Under the pieces are notes generated by a model. That model did no database searches and had not been told where the DNA came from. It saw only the letters and a list, made by a program, of their open reading frames with translations. This document shows, piece after piece, positions 35,694 through 49,400 of a stretch of 64,000 bases of DNA; position 1 is the stretch's first letter, and each line of letters opens with the position of its first letter. The stretch is from Chrysoperla carnea (lineage: Eukaryota; Arthropoda; Insecta; Neuroptera; Chrysopidae), in NCBI RefSeq assembly GCF_905475395.1, contig NC_058340.1:55964181-56028180 (forward strand), given 5' to 3'. The position numbers and the translations under genes are program-made.

Positions 35694-38078
35694 TTTTAAG
35701 TCAATTTTATATGGTCCGTTTTATTTTCACCATGTTTTAAACTGTACTATAATATTCACTCATATCCAATCTCTCTCTCTCGATCGATCTTATTTCATTT
35801 TGAATATACTATACTCAATTCTTTTAATATACTAAGAATATTTTTTAATATAAAAGTGCAAAATTGAACAGTACAAAATTGTATTCATTTGGGAATAAAA
35901 ATGATAAAATTATATATTTTAGGAAAATTATAATACAAATATAAATATTATGTATATATTTTACTTATACAACAAATTATATTTGAATGTTAAACGTTAA
36001 ACATTTAAATGTTTAAGTGTAAATCAGTAAAATCCAATATACATAAGTACATATAATGACGTGTTTATGTATGGACAGATTGGCCGAATAGGCTATAGTA
36101 TGTACACCAAATTATATTCGAATGTAAAATGTGTATATTTTCGGACAATAAATCGCGACAAAGCTGTATATCAGATATATTTGGTGGCATTATAACACAT
36201 TAAAAAATGTGTAGTTTTCAACCATAAAATATATTCGATGCACAGCAAAGTGTCGCATATTTTTGTCCACAAGTATACATATATTTTTTTATAAGTAACA
36301 TTTTTCACGACAAATAGCTCCAAAATTTTAGTTTTGGCAGTAACACAGCGTGACACTAAACTAAAATACACTTCTGTGTGCATGTGGACGGTTTAAGAAG
36401 CAGCATGTGAGGTATATGCCCATGAAAAATAAATTCTGTTTTGTAAATCTTTCTATTCTAACAATAAGTATATAGAATTTGGTTTGGTAAAAAATATTAA
36501 TTCCGTTACGGTATTTTGAATACAACGCATACCCTAATCTCGGACCTATTTTTGTGTTTGATTTTTTCTTATTTGAGTGCAATAATGTTTTTTTACCAGC
36601 AGAAATTTGGGAAATTATGTCCAGAGGCTTTATTAAAAGAAAATAATCAACAAGGACAAAGAGCAATATTAAGAATAGCAATTGCAGAATTCCCTTTTAA
36701 ATAAGGAAAAAATTAAACTTTATAGGCTCTGAATAAAACTGAGATTTATATAATCATTAATCAGATAAGTGTAAATACCGAGAGATTATTGTAAAATAAG
36801 AAAAATTGTAAATTTTTAATAATAAATATTAGGGCTGTGTCAGTTATATCAAGAATTTTAACGAATATGGGACATTGAACATTTATTGCCACTGGATAGT
36901 TGGATATCACGCAACGCAATAAAAAATAAATAGGGGAAATGCAACTTCTATGGGCGCCATTTGTAGCGTTTTTTAGTAAAGTTTAGTAAAAAAACGAATT
37001 CATACTATTGAATCATTAAAATTGACAAACTTACGAAATTACGAATAGTAATAGAAAGGACATTAGAAAAAAACTTTTAATTGAAAATAAAGCCAATTTA
37101 TAAATGCACTAATGTCTGTCTTTAGAGACCTTATCTTAAGCAATTACATACGAGTAAGTAAGATCGAAGGAGCATGGGGTTATCAGACCAATTTTAAACT
37201 TCAAAATTTCAATCCGCCTCTGTCTCCGATATGTTTCTATTTGTAATAAAAAATAATAAATATAAAAATTAATCAAAATAAATATTGTATTATTCATTTT
37301 TTGTTAATAATACGCTTTACTTATTTCAGAAATTTCCCTTTTTTATAAATTGTATGCGTTCTAACTATTCAGTTATCCGGTCGGATAGATGTATGCTTGA
37401 ACTCTCTGTATACTTATTGTTAAGCACAAAAAGTTTCAAACAAGTAAAATATTAATTATTAAAATTCTTCAAAGATTCTCAAAGGATTAATGATTAAAAT
37501 TTGTTCTCTAACAATATCCAGGCACTCTTATACTTAATATGAAGATCCATATCGAAATCGAAGACATAGCTGAGTATTTTAACGCAATAACGCGTTATTG
37601 AGTAGATATTTTGAATTATTTCTTAAAGTAATATAAAGCAATTATTGATACTCATTAAGTGAAAGTATTTTTTTTATTTGTCATCATCATGGACTTAATC
37701 CTGAATAACGCATATTCGCGTATGATTGTTTTGTTCGGAGTGCAATAATATAATAATCGAAATGATACTCTATCCCTGCCCAGATACAATATTATAATTA
37801 TGTTAGGTTAATAACCTTCGAACAGAGAACTCGATAATGAAAAAGAGGTTTTTTTCATCTAATGGCCATGTACTTTTCGATCAGAAAACTCTTGGCTTGG
37901 GCATAACTCTGCGTTGGTAAAATTAGGTTCTTTAAAGAAAACTGACTCCTCTTCAAAACTTTCTGAATTCTAGAGTATGAATAAGTTTTTTGTGATTCCA
38001 GAAATTGGAAATCTGTAAATTGGATTGTAAACAAAATATATTTTATGAAATAAAGCAAATATTTTCAATAAACTCTAA

Positions 38079-38088
38079 TTTTTATTTA
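38079..38088 (-). terminator. Poly(A) signal of mRpL36
   Basis: AATAAA on the minus strand, about 55 bases past the mRpL36 stop. Confidence 0.45.
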
Positions 38089-38140
38089 CACATTTTCTTT
38101 TCTAACAATGTTTAATAATAAAAAGGTAACAATAACATTT

Positions 38141-38503
38141 CTAAAAAGGTCGAATTTTCGATTGTGTTGCATGCGATAACATCCATGTGTTGTGCTCCTT
38201 TTTAATCATTGACATTTGTTTGTGACGCGGATGTGTTTCACATATAATATATAGTCGTTCTTTTCGCCGTACATAATAACAATCTTTACATCTTCGCCGT
38301 AATCGACCTTTTACTTTAAAACCACAATTGAATATTAGATTTGGTACCGTTGGTTGCAGTAAATTACAATTTTTATTCAATAAATTTGTTTGTGGTTGTG
38401 ATATCGATAATAAATGAAAAAATTTGTGTAGTCCATTTAGAGGTTGGATTGCCTTGCTTGATGATATTGTAATTTGCAATGTTCTTCGAAGTACGCCAAA
38501 CAT
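38141..38503 (-). CDS. mRpL36: Mitochondrial large-subunit ribosomal protein bL36m
   Basis: Structural protein of the mitochondrial 39S ribosomal subunit. A single uninterrupted frame of 120 codons from ATG at 38503 to TAG at 38141. Residues 1 to about 58 are rich in Arg, Ser and Leu with few acidic residues, as in a mitochondrial targeting sequence. Residues about 61-97 match the bL36 core (GFKVKGRLRRRCKDCYYVRR and after). Zinc-ribbon ligands Cys72, Cys75, Cys88 and His94 have exactly the bacterial L36 spacing (11, 14, 27, 33 in E. coli numbering). A C-terminal extension of about 23 residues follows. A poly(A) signal lies at about 38081, 55 bases past the stop. It is divergently placed to the CARMIL start, about 1.95 kb away. 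Confidence 0.95.
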   Translation of the reverse strand: MFGVLRRTLQITISSSKAIQPLNGLHKFFHLLSISQPQTNLLNKNCNLLQPTVPNLIFNCGFKVKGRLRRRCKDCYYVRRKERLYIICETHPRHKQMSMIKKEHNTWMLSHATQSKIRPF

Positions 38504-40451
38504 ATTTCTAAAAAAATCTAAAGTTTATGATGTATTATTCGCTACAATTGTTAAAACAATTAAATTCTTGAATACTCTTAAGCATAAAATACATATAAAC
38601 ACATACATTTCTGTCAATTGTTATGAGATATAACCCTACTTTTCGATTCTATAAGCGCCTTTCCATATTTGAAATTGTAAATTATCGTTTACATAATAGT
38701 TTACACTGTTAAGTATCCAAGATTCCAAGTAAACTAGACGAAGAGTATATTATATAACTATATAACGCAGAATAACTGAATTTCTTACAACTTAATTAAA
38801 TATTTGTATGAAAAAAAAGATGTGCAGTGGGACCCCCGTTAGAAACGAAGTTACTTACGAAGCTGTGTAGAAACAAATGTAAACGTTAAATAAATACATA
38901 GAGGTAATCTGGTAATATGTAGTGTCAAGTAGACAGGGTTCCAAAACGCACATAATTATAGTAAAAGAATTTTGCTATTTTTGTACTATTTACATCCAAA
39001 TTTAGTTGTGCATATGTATCCATAACTAGTTTTGGATATAAATAGTCCAAAAAGGAAAAATTCGTGTATTATAATAAATAAAAATAATACAAAGTAGGAT
39101 AAAATATAGTGGTTGCCATGGATATGGCCCACACACACACACACAAAGCATATCTCGTATTGTTACAAGGCGGTTTTGCCAGTTTGCTCACTATGGCAAG
39201 CCGCTTTAAGAAACTTCGTTCCAAAAACGTATACTTCACTCCGTAATTTAAACCACGGGTGCAGGGTCCCTTTGTTATCGTGGTTTCAATAACTAAATCA
39301 ATGGATGCTCTGACGAACGATGTGCAAATTTTTTAACATATATTTAATTATACGTTATATTTGTAATTACTTTAGTAAGTAGTGTAGTAGTGTAATAACT
39401 TTTAATAGTTGTGGCCTGACTCAGAGAAAAGAAATCCCGGTAACAAAACAGAAGCCATATAGTAGATGGTAATAAACAGAAAAATATGTTTATATGACTT
39501 ACTTTCTCAATTCAATACATCTAAAAACCTTCCTGCGATCTAATGCTAGTTGTCACATCAATGGACAAGCTTTTGATTGCGGTTACCATTCAGTACGCAC
39601 GTTGATTGCCATCTATGAGGCGCAACGATAAGCAAATTTGGCTTCTGTATAGTTATTGTATTTATCGCTTATATCGCATCATTGGTAATTATGATTAATG
39701 ATTTACGTGCATAATCTGTCAATATTCGCCTATCGCTCGCCATGCCATCGTGTGCGGTGTAAATTCACCCAGGATTGTCTATTAAGTAGCTCCATCTGCG
39801 ATGTCAAAAAAGAGCCTAATGTAGTACTCAAAGCACCTAATTATTTTCAACCAATAATTATAGCATATTTTTAAAGAACAAACATTTCTTAAAGTAGTTT
39901 AAGCATAAAAACATTTTAATTCTGAAAAAGTAGCACAATCTGGCAACGTTGAAGTCATCATTGCACTGTTATCACAGACTTTGCTCTACTACTATCTGAA
40001 TAATCTATTTTTAAAGTAAATTGGTCATACATAAACCAGGCTTTACATGGAATTAACTGGTGTATTTGATTATTCCCTACTAAAATGGAGTATCTACTAC
40101 GGCCTACGCTGTCATTTATGATTTGTATGTCAAACAAAAACGCTCTAGCGAATATTTGAGTACCAGTAACTAAGTGAAGTGAAATGCAAAAGTTCAATAT
40201 CGTAAGTCGCGAATAGGGAGCATGATTATGGCTGCAACTATGAATACAACAAATAATAAATATGTGTATTATTATTAGTTAATAATCAAATATTATGATT
40301 AAAAATCAAATCAAACTAAATAATTTGTAATTAAAGGGGTGAATGAGAAAAGTGTGTTTTTAATGTAGTTTTTATTTCATTATATTTATTAAGTGTTACA
40401 TTAGGTTTTTTAATTTGATATGAAAAGTGTATATGTGTTTTGAGTGTAAAA
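38504..40451. other. Spacer between divergent mRpL36 and CARMIL
   Basis: Should contain the promoters of both genes. Visible are a (CA)n run near 39129-39147 and a hairpin AAACCACG/CGTGGTTT near 39250-39292. No gene recognised. Confidence 0.5.
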
Positions 40452-43400
40452 ATGTCAACTCGATCTCAGTTAACGAAAGATCTAAATGGTTTGTATTCAT
40501 TTTTCAATTATTAATATATTGTTTATACTTGGGAGTGTCAAGATTTCATAAATAAATTTTAAGTTTATGTTACAATAAGCTTTTATTTACATATATCATT
40601 CTTGTATTGTTACTAAAAACATATTTAAATTTTATGAATCATATTTATGGTTCCGCACCAAATGCCTTATTTTTATGAAGTTTTAGTGTATTATACAATT
40701 TTGAGTAATCAATATTATCATTTTTTACAATAATTTTGAATTATGTAAAAAGAAAATTTTAAGTAAGTTATTGTAGATTAAAAGAAAAAAATTATTGCAA
40801 GAATTCAATTCTATCGATAAAATTGCAATTTTATTTATTCAGTATCTACATAGTTATCATATATTTGTTATCAGTCGTAAATAAACTGAATTCAATTAGA
40901 CGATAAGTCGCTGTTATTTTCTTAGTATATAAATAATAGTATACTGAAAGTAGCATCCGATCGTGAACAAATTGGAACAGAGAAGTAGTCCAAACCACAC
41001 ACTTCGTGCCTGTAAAATGCACTTTTTGAATTTTTAATTATTATTTTAACTGGTTTGTAGGAGAGAAATTCTTTATGTGTACCGGAAAACAGACTCTCAT
41101 CTTAAGTTCAGTTTTAAATCGTATAAATTAATCCTTCTGAGTTAAATTTAACTTACTTGAGAAAAATAATGTTGTTAATGATTTATGTAATCTTAAAATC
41201 GAAAATACAATCTTTAAAAATTGACAATTTTCCTTGAAAAGCCTATTAATTACGCCAATAACTTCATTTTCCCCGAGTTTTTCTAGTTTACTATACTACA
41301 AATATATATTACAATACATCAACTGATTTAAATTATTGTAGTCGATTGTTACGAGAATCTTATTATGATTTAACAGCGATCTGTTTATAATAGTCTAGGA
41401 GCCAACCCACTTTTCGTGGTCAATGAATATTCATAGCTGCATGAAAGTTTTATATTGGGAAATGAAATATTATGAATATATTTTTATGCGCTGATTTCCA
41501 TTTTCGAAGGTATTTGTTTCTGAGTTGGTGCAAAAAATATTTATAAACAATTTTTATAAACAAATAAACGAATTTTGTTGGTAGTAAAAATGTTTAAAGA
41601 CTTTTTGGCTCATTTTATGCAAAAAATATTGTACCGTTTCGGAGTTAAATACTTGTTGTTTAATTTTTCACTCACTGCCATAAATTTCTCTTTCAGTATC
41701 TAGAAAACTTTATGTCTAGATCTCAAATATCACATATTTGCGCAAAGTTAACACATTTTTACATATTGAGTTTATATATAACCAGCTCTTTCCAGGGCAT
41801 GCTAGTGTTTATCCGTGTTTTGATGTTCCATTCTGTTTTAGAAGTATAAGGGTGGAAAGTTTTTAAAAATCACTCTGTATACAGAAATGAAAACAATTAT
41901 TTTAATTGGATTTATTAGGAAATTATTAGCCTGTCCCTTAAAGATCATATACACCACGATTTCTTTTTTGTATGCAATTAAACCAAAGTTTTTATTTGAG
42001 TCTGTGAATTGGTCTATATTTTACCTGTTTAGTTGAAGTTTGATGAATCATTAATAATAACCTGTGACTGAAATACATATTTTGAAAAATATTTCATTGC
42101 TTAAGGGTGCATATATTATAATGAGTTTGTAAAATATTGAAGATAGAATTATCTCTATGAAAATTGGATTTTGAAAAATTTTTCTTAACTTATAAAGTGT
42201 TCTTAACCATGAAAATCTGCTCATCCGTAGAAGATCACCGCCTTTTGTCTAGTTGTTTCGTGTACAAAACCCTATAAACTTGTACTTAAAGCATAGCTAA
42301 GAACACTCGATCAAATTATCTTTCCAAAAAAATAAAAAAGATTCATTTGATTCATCCGTTTAAGAGCTACAATACCACAGCCAGACACACAGATTCACAG
42401 ATAAAACGACATTAAACTTATACTTTAATAATTTTTTAGCCATAAACAAGTGAAAACAAACAATTGACTGAGTTAATTGTTGAAATACCATGTATAGACA
42501 GTGTTGATTGCTCTATCACATTATACATACATACATGTCACACACATATAACTGATATACCCATATAATATTACAATTTGCGCATAATATGCGCTTTCAC
42601 GGGTAAACAAAGATGTTTACGAAAAAATGTTTCAAACAAAAGTTGTTTAGTTTTTTATAAGAAACATTTTTTGTACTTAAACTTTTGTTCTATCTCTAAC
42701 GGCTTACAAGATGGGTCCTACGGACCCAAGACCTAAGCATGCTATAAAAATTTCAGCTTGGTATCTCTTTTCGTTTTTGAGTTAGCGTGATGACAGACGG
42801 ACAGACAGACAGACAACCGGAAATGGACTAATTAGGTGATTTTATGAACACCTATACCAAAATTTTGTTCATAGCATCAATATTTTTAAGCGTTACAAAC
42901 TTGGGACTAAACTTAGTATACCTTGATATATTTCATATACATGGTATAAAAACAGCGTAGGTGCTTTATAAATAAATCTGGCTACGTTCCGCGCTCTTTG
43001 CCAGTGATACCGTAATAATCTTGAAGAATTTCCAGTTTAAGGTAGTTCCTCCGCGACCGTCCAGTCAAAAAGTTTTGGACTAATACTATCATTCAGTGCA
43101 TTAACTGTGCTATGACTATTATACATATACCATATATTATTTTCAAAAGACTGTAGTTCCTCACTACTGATTCTAGTATACATATAAGCACACACACTAT
43201 GACATATGCCTTTAACATTAGTCTTCATATCTTTTCCACAAAAATCATCGCTAAAACGAGTTATTTATTTAAGTTTTTTATCGAAACTATATGGTAAATA
43301 ATTTGAATTTTTATTTATATATTTTCTAAATATAGTATTCTACATTATATTAGTTTTTCATAGAGATGGTGGACGTCATTCATTGGTAAATAAATATAAT

Positions 43401-46400
43401 ATTTGTAAATTTGTGTATTTTTATACACTTCTCCCATGTACACGTACAAATTGCGTCACTTTTAATTGCTAATATCTCATGTATGGCATGGTAAATCATC
43501 TTCTAATTTTAACAGCAAGTGTATTATGAATTAAATATTTTATATTCTGAGTTTTGAGAAATTCTTGGAATATCACTTTCGTGTAGGTACTACCTTAATA
43601 CAAATTGTAAAAACGTCTTTTAGGTTTAAAAATAAACGAATCTTGAGATTTTTTAAAGACAAAAATGCTGTTCAACAAGTAATTAATATTAAATGCTTGG
43701 TCTGATGAGGATATAAACATTTATATACTACCTCTATGTTAAAGGTTGTTCTATAAAGGTCGTTGGCATAAGTACAATAGGTTTTACAAAATTCAAAAAA
43801 ATTTGTTGTGATTCATGAAAATTAATACTTATCGCACATTTTGTAGCGTGGCCAGAGCGTAAAAAGTGACTTTGAGTTCGTAAACTAGCAATATAGGTCA
43901 ATTGAGTCATGCATCTTTTAAACCGCAACAAATAGAGAACCGCAAAAGTTTAAATGCAAATTTTGTAAAATCTACAAAATTTTGGTATAGGTGTTCATAA
44001 AATCACTTAATTAGTCCATTTCCGGTTGTCTGTCTGTCTGTTGTCTGTCTGTCCGTCTGTCATCACGATTACTCAAAAACGAAAAGAGATATCTAGCTGA
44101 AATTTTTATACCGTTCTGAGGACATAAAAAGTGAGATCAATTCATAAATGAGCAACATAGGTCAATTGGGTCTTGGGTCCGTAGAACCCCTTTCTTGTAA
44201 ACCGTTAGAGATAGAACAAAAGTTTAAATACAAAAAATGTTCCTTATAAAAAACTAAACAACTTTTGTTTGAAACATTTTTTCGTAAACATCACTGTTTA
44301 CCCGTGAGAGCGCAAATTGTATAGTATGTATTATATGGGTATATCAGTTATATGTGTGTGACATGTATGTATGTGTAATGTGACAGTGTAATCAACATTG
44401 TCTATACATGATATTTCAACAATTTACTCAGCCAATTGTTTTTTTTCACTTGTTTTTAAATTAATTTTTCATTTCTTTATTATAAGTAAAATTTCTAAAT
44501 ATTTGAGCATGTGTATGGAGGAAGCTTGAGTAATTAGTACTATATTTGTTTCTTTAATTATTTTTTAAATAAAGAAAACGATGCAAAGTTGATCCGTTGT
44601 ATGTGCAGAAACAATTTTTGCAATTGATGATTTCCTCAAAAGCCAGTTTGAATAAATACATATATTTTTACAAGTGTGAAATTTATTTTACATTTAGAGG
44701 GGTTCGGTTGTATTAATGACAGTATCTTGTCTTTACCGTTTTTCTAATAAGATAAAAAGGGATTATTTCACTTGGAGGGTATTTCCAAACGAAAAATAGC
44801 CTTTTTTGGAATTTTTATGGAACTATACATCTGGAAAGTGTCTCCAAATTAACTTAAAGGGTTGAAAATCGATATATAGGCTGGGTTAGTGTTAAGAATG
44901 GGCCTCTTTGCAGCCCCCCGGTCCTCTTTTCTATTTAAAAAAATCATGTTTTTTCGTGGGTTTGGCTTAGACCCTCCAAATTGAATTACAGGGTTAAAAG
45001 TGGACAGTCAGTTGAGTAACTGTCAAGGTGATTCCTTTTGGGAGTATCATTATTCCTTTTTCCTCCCTACTCCTTGTCACACAAAGCCACATTTTGTTGA
45101 CACCCTCCCCTTCCCTTAACGTGTAACGTAATTAATGGATGATCCCAATACATATATACGTATTTCTATTCAATTGCTGAAGTAATTTATAAAATTCAAT
45201 CATGGTTTTAGACTTTTTTCATTGTTATCAGCTGATTTAAATTGCATTTTTAATTATATTTCAAAAGTGAATCTCTATTGAAACAATTGATTTACCTTGA
45301 AGGTAATTATTTTATTTGTATTTTTAATTAACTTTTCTTTTAACAATTTTTTTTTCATTTACCGAGTGTCAATTTTAAATTATAGTTGTGATAATTGAAA
45401 ATAATGTAATGTTAATTTATTCTCTGCAGTTCAATTAAAGTAATGATTAACCAAAACCATAAAATTGACAAACGAATCGAAAAAATTTAAGTATTTCAGG
45501 ATCCATATCTATGTAAATATCTTGCAGCGATAATTTCTAAAAGCTTTAATGAAAGACATAATACTTAAAAAGAAGAGTAATAAGTTCGTGAATTGATAAG
45601 AAAGAGTAGAAAATTTATCAACACTGGGTCTTAATTTATGTCCAGCTTTCACAACTTTACTTTGTATCTTTGTCGCATTGTAGGAATGTAAGATAAAAGG
45701 GTATTCCCCCAAAAATCTTATAGTACTTATATATACAAATTATTGTAAATAATTAATATCAACGTTTTGGGGAATTTGACGGTGATTCCCCAAAAACGTT
45801 GATAGTAATTATTTACAGTAATTTGTATGTATATAAGTACTATAAGATTTTTGGGGATTTTTACACAAATGGAAGAAAAAGGATTGCCAGAAATGCAAAA
45901 TTGGTAAAAAATTCGGTAGAATTTGTGTGTGTTATCATTTTAAAATACATATGGAAATAGTTGGTTCCTTCTATCATATTTAGATATTTCTTCGTCTCTC
46001 ATTCGACTCACCAATAATTTAACTGGTGAAGACTGATTTTAAAATTTAACGCATATTTGAATGAGTTTAAAGAAGATTGATGGCTATGATTCATTATATA
46101 AACATTTTTCTGTGGTGTTATGTTTAGTAAGAGATCGATCCCTCTGATTTGATGTAAATTAATTATTGTGTGCATTACACGTCTTGTTAATAAATGAGTG
46201 ACTCACTTAAGTCATGGAATATAATCAATTCAGAGAAAGTAATAAAGAAAATTTACAATTCTTTTTTTGTTTGTTTTATTGAATTACATATTCACAATAT
46301 ATTATTAGATAATGAAGAATATAAACATCTTCTGGTTAAATTGTTATGGGTGGTGACTATGATTAGAGTTCGGAAATAGGGAGTATTCATGAAATTTTAA

Positions 46401-49400
46401 GGTTCAAATTTTTCTTCCGTAACTTTAATGACTGGACATTTCAAACTAAACCATTATTTTAGTAATTAATATTTTTTTAATTACTTAAAATTAATTAATA
46501 AAAGTACAAATTCAGTGAGGGCATTTAAAAATTTCTAAAACGGAAATTCAAATTTTTATACGGGCGTGACATCATAGTACGGGCTTGTCAAATTTGTTGA
46601 CATACTGTATGATATTAATTACTTATATTTTATATGGTATTTCATTAAATTATACTATTCTACGACTTTTTATTAGAAAACTTAATAATAACGAGTGTAA
46701 ATTCTGTGTTGTAAATTCATTTTTTAAAGTGTAAATTATACATTGAACTGTCACCAATTGACAGATCACGTACTTATACGTCATCAACAAAGAACGGCAA
46801 AAAACTGCGTTTAAATATCTTAAAATTATAATGTATTTTAAATATTTTTTTACACTTAAATACAGCATTTTAAGCAGTATTTATATTTTTTACTTTGTTA
46901 TAACGGTGTAAACAATGAATTAAAAATATAAAAAAAATACATGAATATTCCCTATTAGGTGATTTTATGAACACCTATACCAAAATTTTGTTTATAGCAT
47001 CAATATTTATAAGCGTTACAAACTTGGGACTAAACATAGTGTACCTTGATACATATTACATATATACATGGTATAAAAACGAACAAATAAATCTATTAGA
47101 TAATTTTCAATAAGAGAATTATTTAATTGTAAAGATCATTATTTCATAATATACACAATATTCTATGATTAGATTAATAGTTCTTTATAGTCAAGTTTAT
47201 AATAGTTAGTGAATATTATGACTGACCTCTTTTGTTAACAATAAATAAATTGTTCCAAGTAATCACTGCCTGCCTCTTTTTATTAATACCGGGACAGTAT
47301 AATGTTTTCTAATCCAAATGTTAATTAATCAATCAAATACGATAAATACACTTATTTAAAGAATATTCGCTCCGAGCGTGAATTTCGTTTCCATGACAAC
47401 GATACACTACTTTAATTATAGAATTAATGGATGCATATATAATTGTGTGGATTGCATTGAAAACTTACATTTAAAATTTAATATTCTTGTTTCACAAATT
47501 TAAATAAATAATTACGATAATTAACATTTGAAAAATAATATTTGTACAATTTGATTTCTTATTTTCACAATTTTTAATGCATTAAGTTTAATTAATTAGT
47601 GTTTTTCAATCATTTTAATTTGACAGTTTCTATATCATTAACATGTAAATAATTGCAAATTAGTCATAACAGCCCACTTTATCTCCAAAATTTTTCACTT
47701 AAAGCGCTGGCATCGATTTTATTATCCCCACCATGACTACGCACACAACGAATAGCCATAGTTGCATTTATTGTAAACAAATATGGATAGACCTGGAAGA
47801 TGTTCAAATTCTGGATATGTTAGAAAGTTCTGAGATTCTATCTATGTATATACGTTAAAAAATTTGCAAATAAGGATAATTATACAATTAGTAGTGTATA
47901 CCTTAACAATAAGAATTAAGCATAAATTTATTTACATGTTTTTCACTAGAAAGAAGCAAAAAAATTACACAGAAGTTGGGAGTCGAACCCAGGTCCTCTA
48001 AATATCCGATCTAACATGTAACCAACTCCGTCACTTCTGTTCTATGTAAGTGACTCAAATTATTTGTAACATCATCAATAATAAAAGCCCTCTAGCGAGG
48101 GCGCCTTCTTCCCCTGGTCTTGGTGTTACTGTATGGAGTTCATTGAGTAGTACGGATTGTCCACCTGCCATCTGAAAGTCTGGTCACATGACCCGCTCAT
48201 CTCCACTTCTGCCTTTTGACACTCACAACTACATCCCTGATTTTTGTATACCCTGTATATATGTAATATATATCAAGGTATATTAAGTTTAGTCCCAAGT
48301 TTGAAACGCTTAAAAATATTGATATAAAATCACCTAATTAGTCCATTTCTGGTGGTCCGCTTGTCTATTTGCCCGTCTGTGAACACGATAACTTAAAAAC
48401 GAAAATAGATATCAAGTTGAAATTTTTATAGCGTGCACGTCAGGACGTAAGAAGTGAGGCTAAGTTCGTAAATGAGTAACATAGGTCAATTGGGTCTTGT
48501 AGGACCCAGTTTGTAAACCGTTAGAGATAGAACACAAATTTAAATGTAAAATGTTCCTTGTAAAAAAATAAACAACTTTTGTTTGAAACATTTTTTCGTA
48601 AACGTCACTATTTATCCTTCAGGGCGCAAATTAGAACAAAATTTTGGTGTTCATTTTCGCCAAAACTTAGAAGATAGTGAGTTGAAAATTTTCTGGTAGC
48701 TTCAACTAAATGAATATTGTAAGCACTGATATTCAACACTGTCTATACTGCAGGGTATTTCCACAATTAACTAAGTCAATTGTTTGTTTTCACTTGTTTT
48801 AAACAGAATTCGAGTGGAACTTGTTCGCTCCATTGATCGTTGACATGTCCACAGTCTATTCATTTATTCAAGGATAAAGTTTGAGTGCCATAGAGAAGAA
48901 CGGATGGGTTACATGTATCCATTTCCTCCAGATTTTTCAGACTCCAGTGGTATGTTCGACTTAAAAATGTAATTGGATGACCAATAGTAGCCTCACCCTT
49001 AGTAAGTTGTGGATATAACGTTAGATAACGCAAGGCGATTCCTCGATTTTTAGTATAAGAATTTTTTCACTAAGATGTTAACTAAGATTGGAAGATAAAA
49101 GAAATAACAATTACATAAAATCCTTGCTTGGCTATTATTAAGTCATAATAAAAATGATGTCCTTGTTGTATTGTTGTAATAATAATTAGAACATCCATCT
49201 ATAAATATCATGACAAATAATATTTTACTTAAAAATTTAAATGTTTATTTAAAATTCAAAACAGCAAACTTCATAAAATCGTAATATACACAAAACACAT
49301 TTCACATTACACACAACCAACAATCATAACTTATTGTACAAATTAACATAGCAGCAGTTGCCCTTGAAATTGATTTTTGTATGTGTTTGTAAGATTTTAT

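Larger units (their letters stand above)
33269..38140. other. Intergenic region between Dbr1 and mRpL36 (convergent)
   Basis: Both neighbours end here. It holds an AATAAA near 33560 that could serve Dbr1, a short dispersed repeat at 33845-33980, the 391-bp element at 35244, a hairpin at 35645, and at about 37680-37860 a stretch resembling part of the MITE at 52637. The remainder is AT-rich without recognisable genes. Confidence 0.55.

Noticed and set aside
36516-36704. Plus-strand frame ending GQRAILRIAIAEFPFK
   Set aside because: Too short, no start context, overlaps another frame and has no motif.
39129-39147. CA run considered as a regulatory element upstream of CARMIL
   Set aside because: A simple microsatellite; nothing else marks a promoter.
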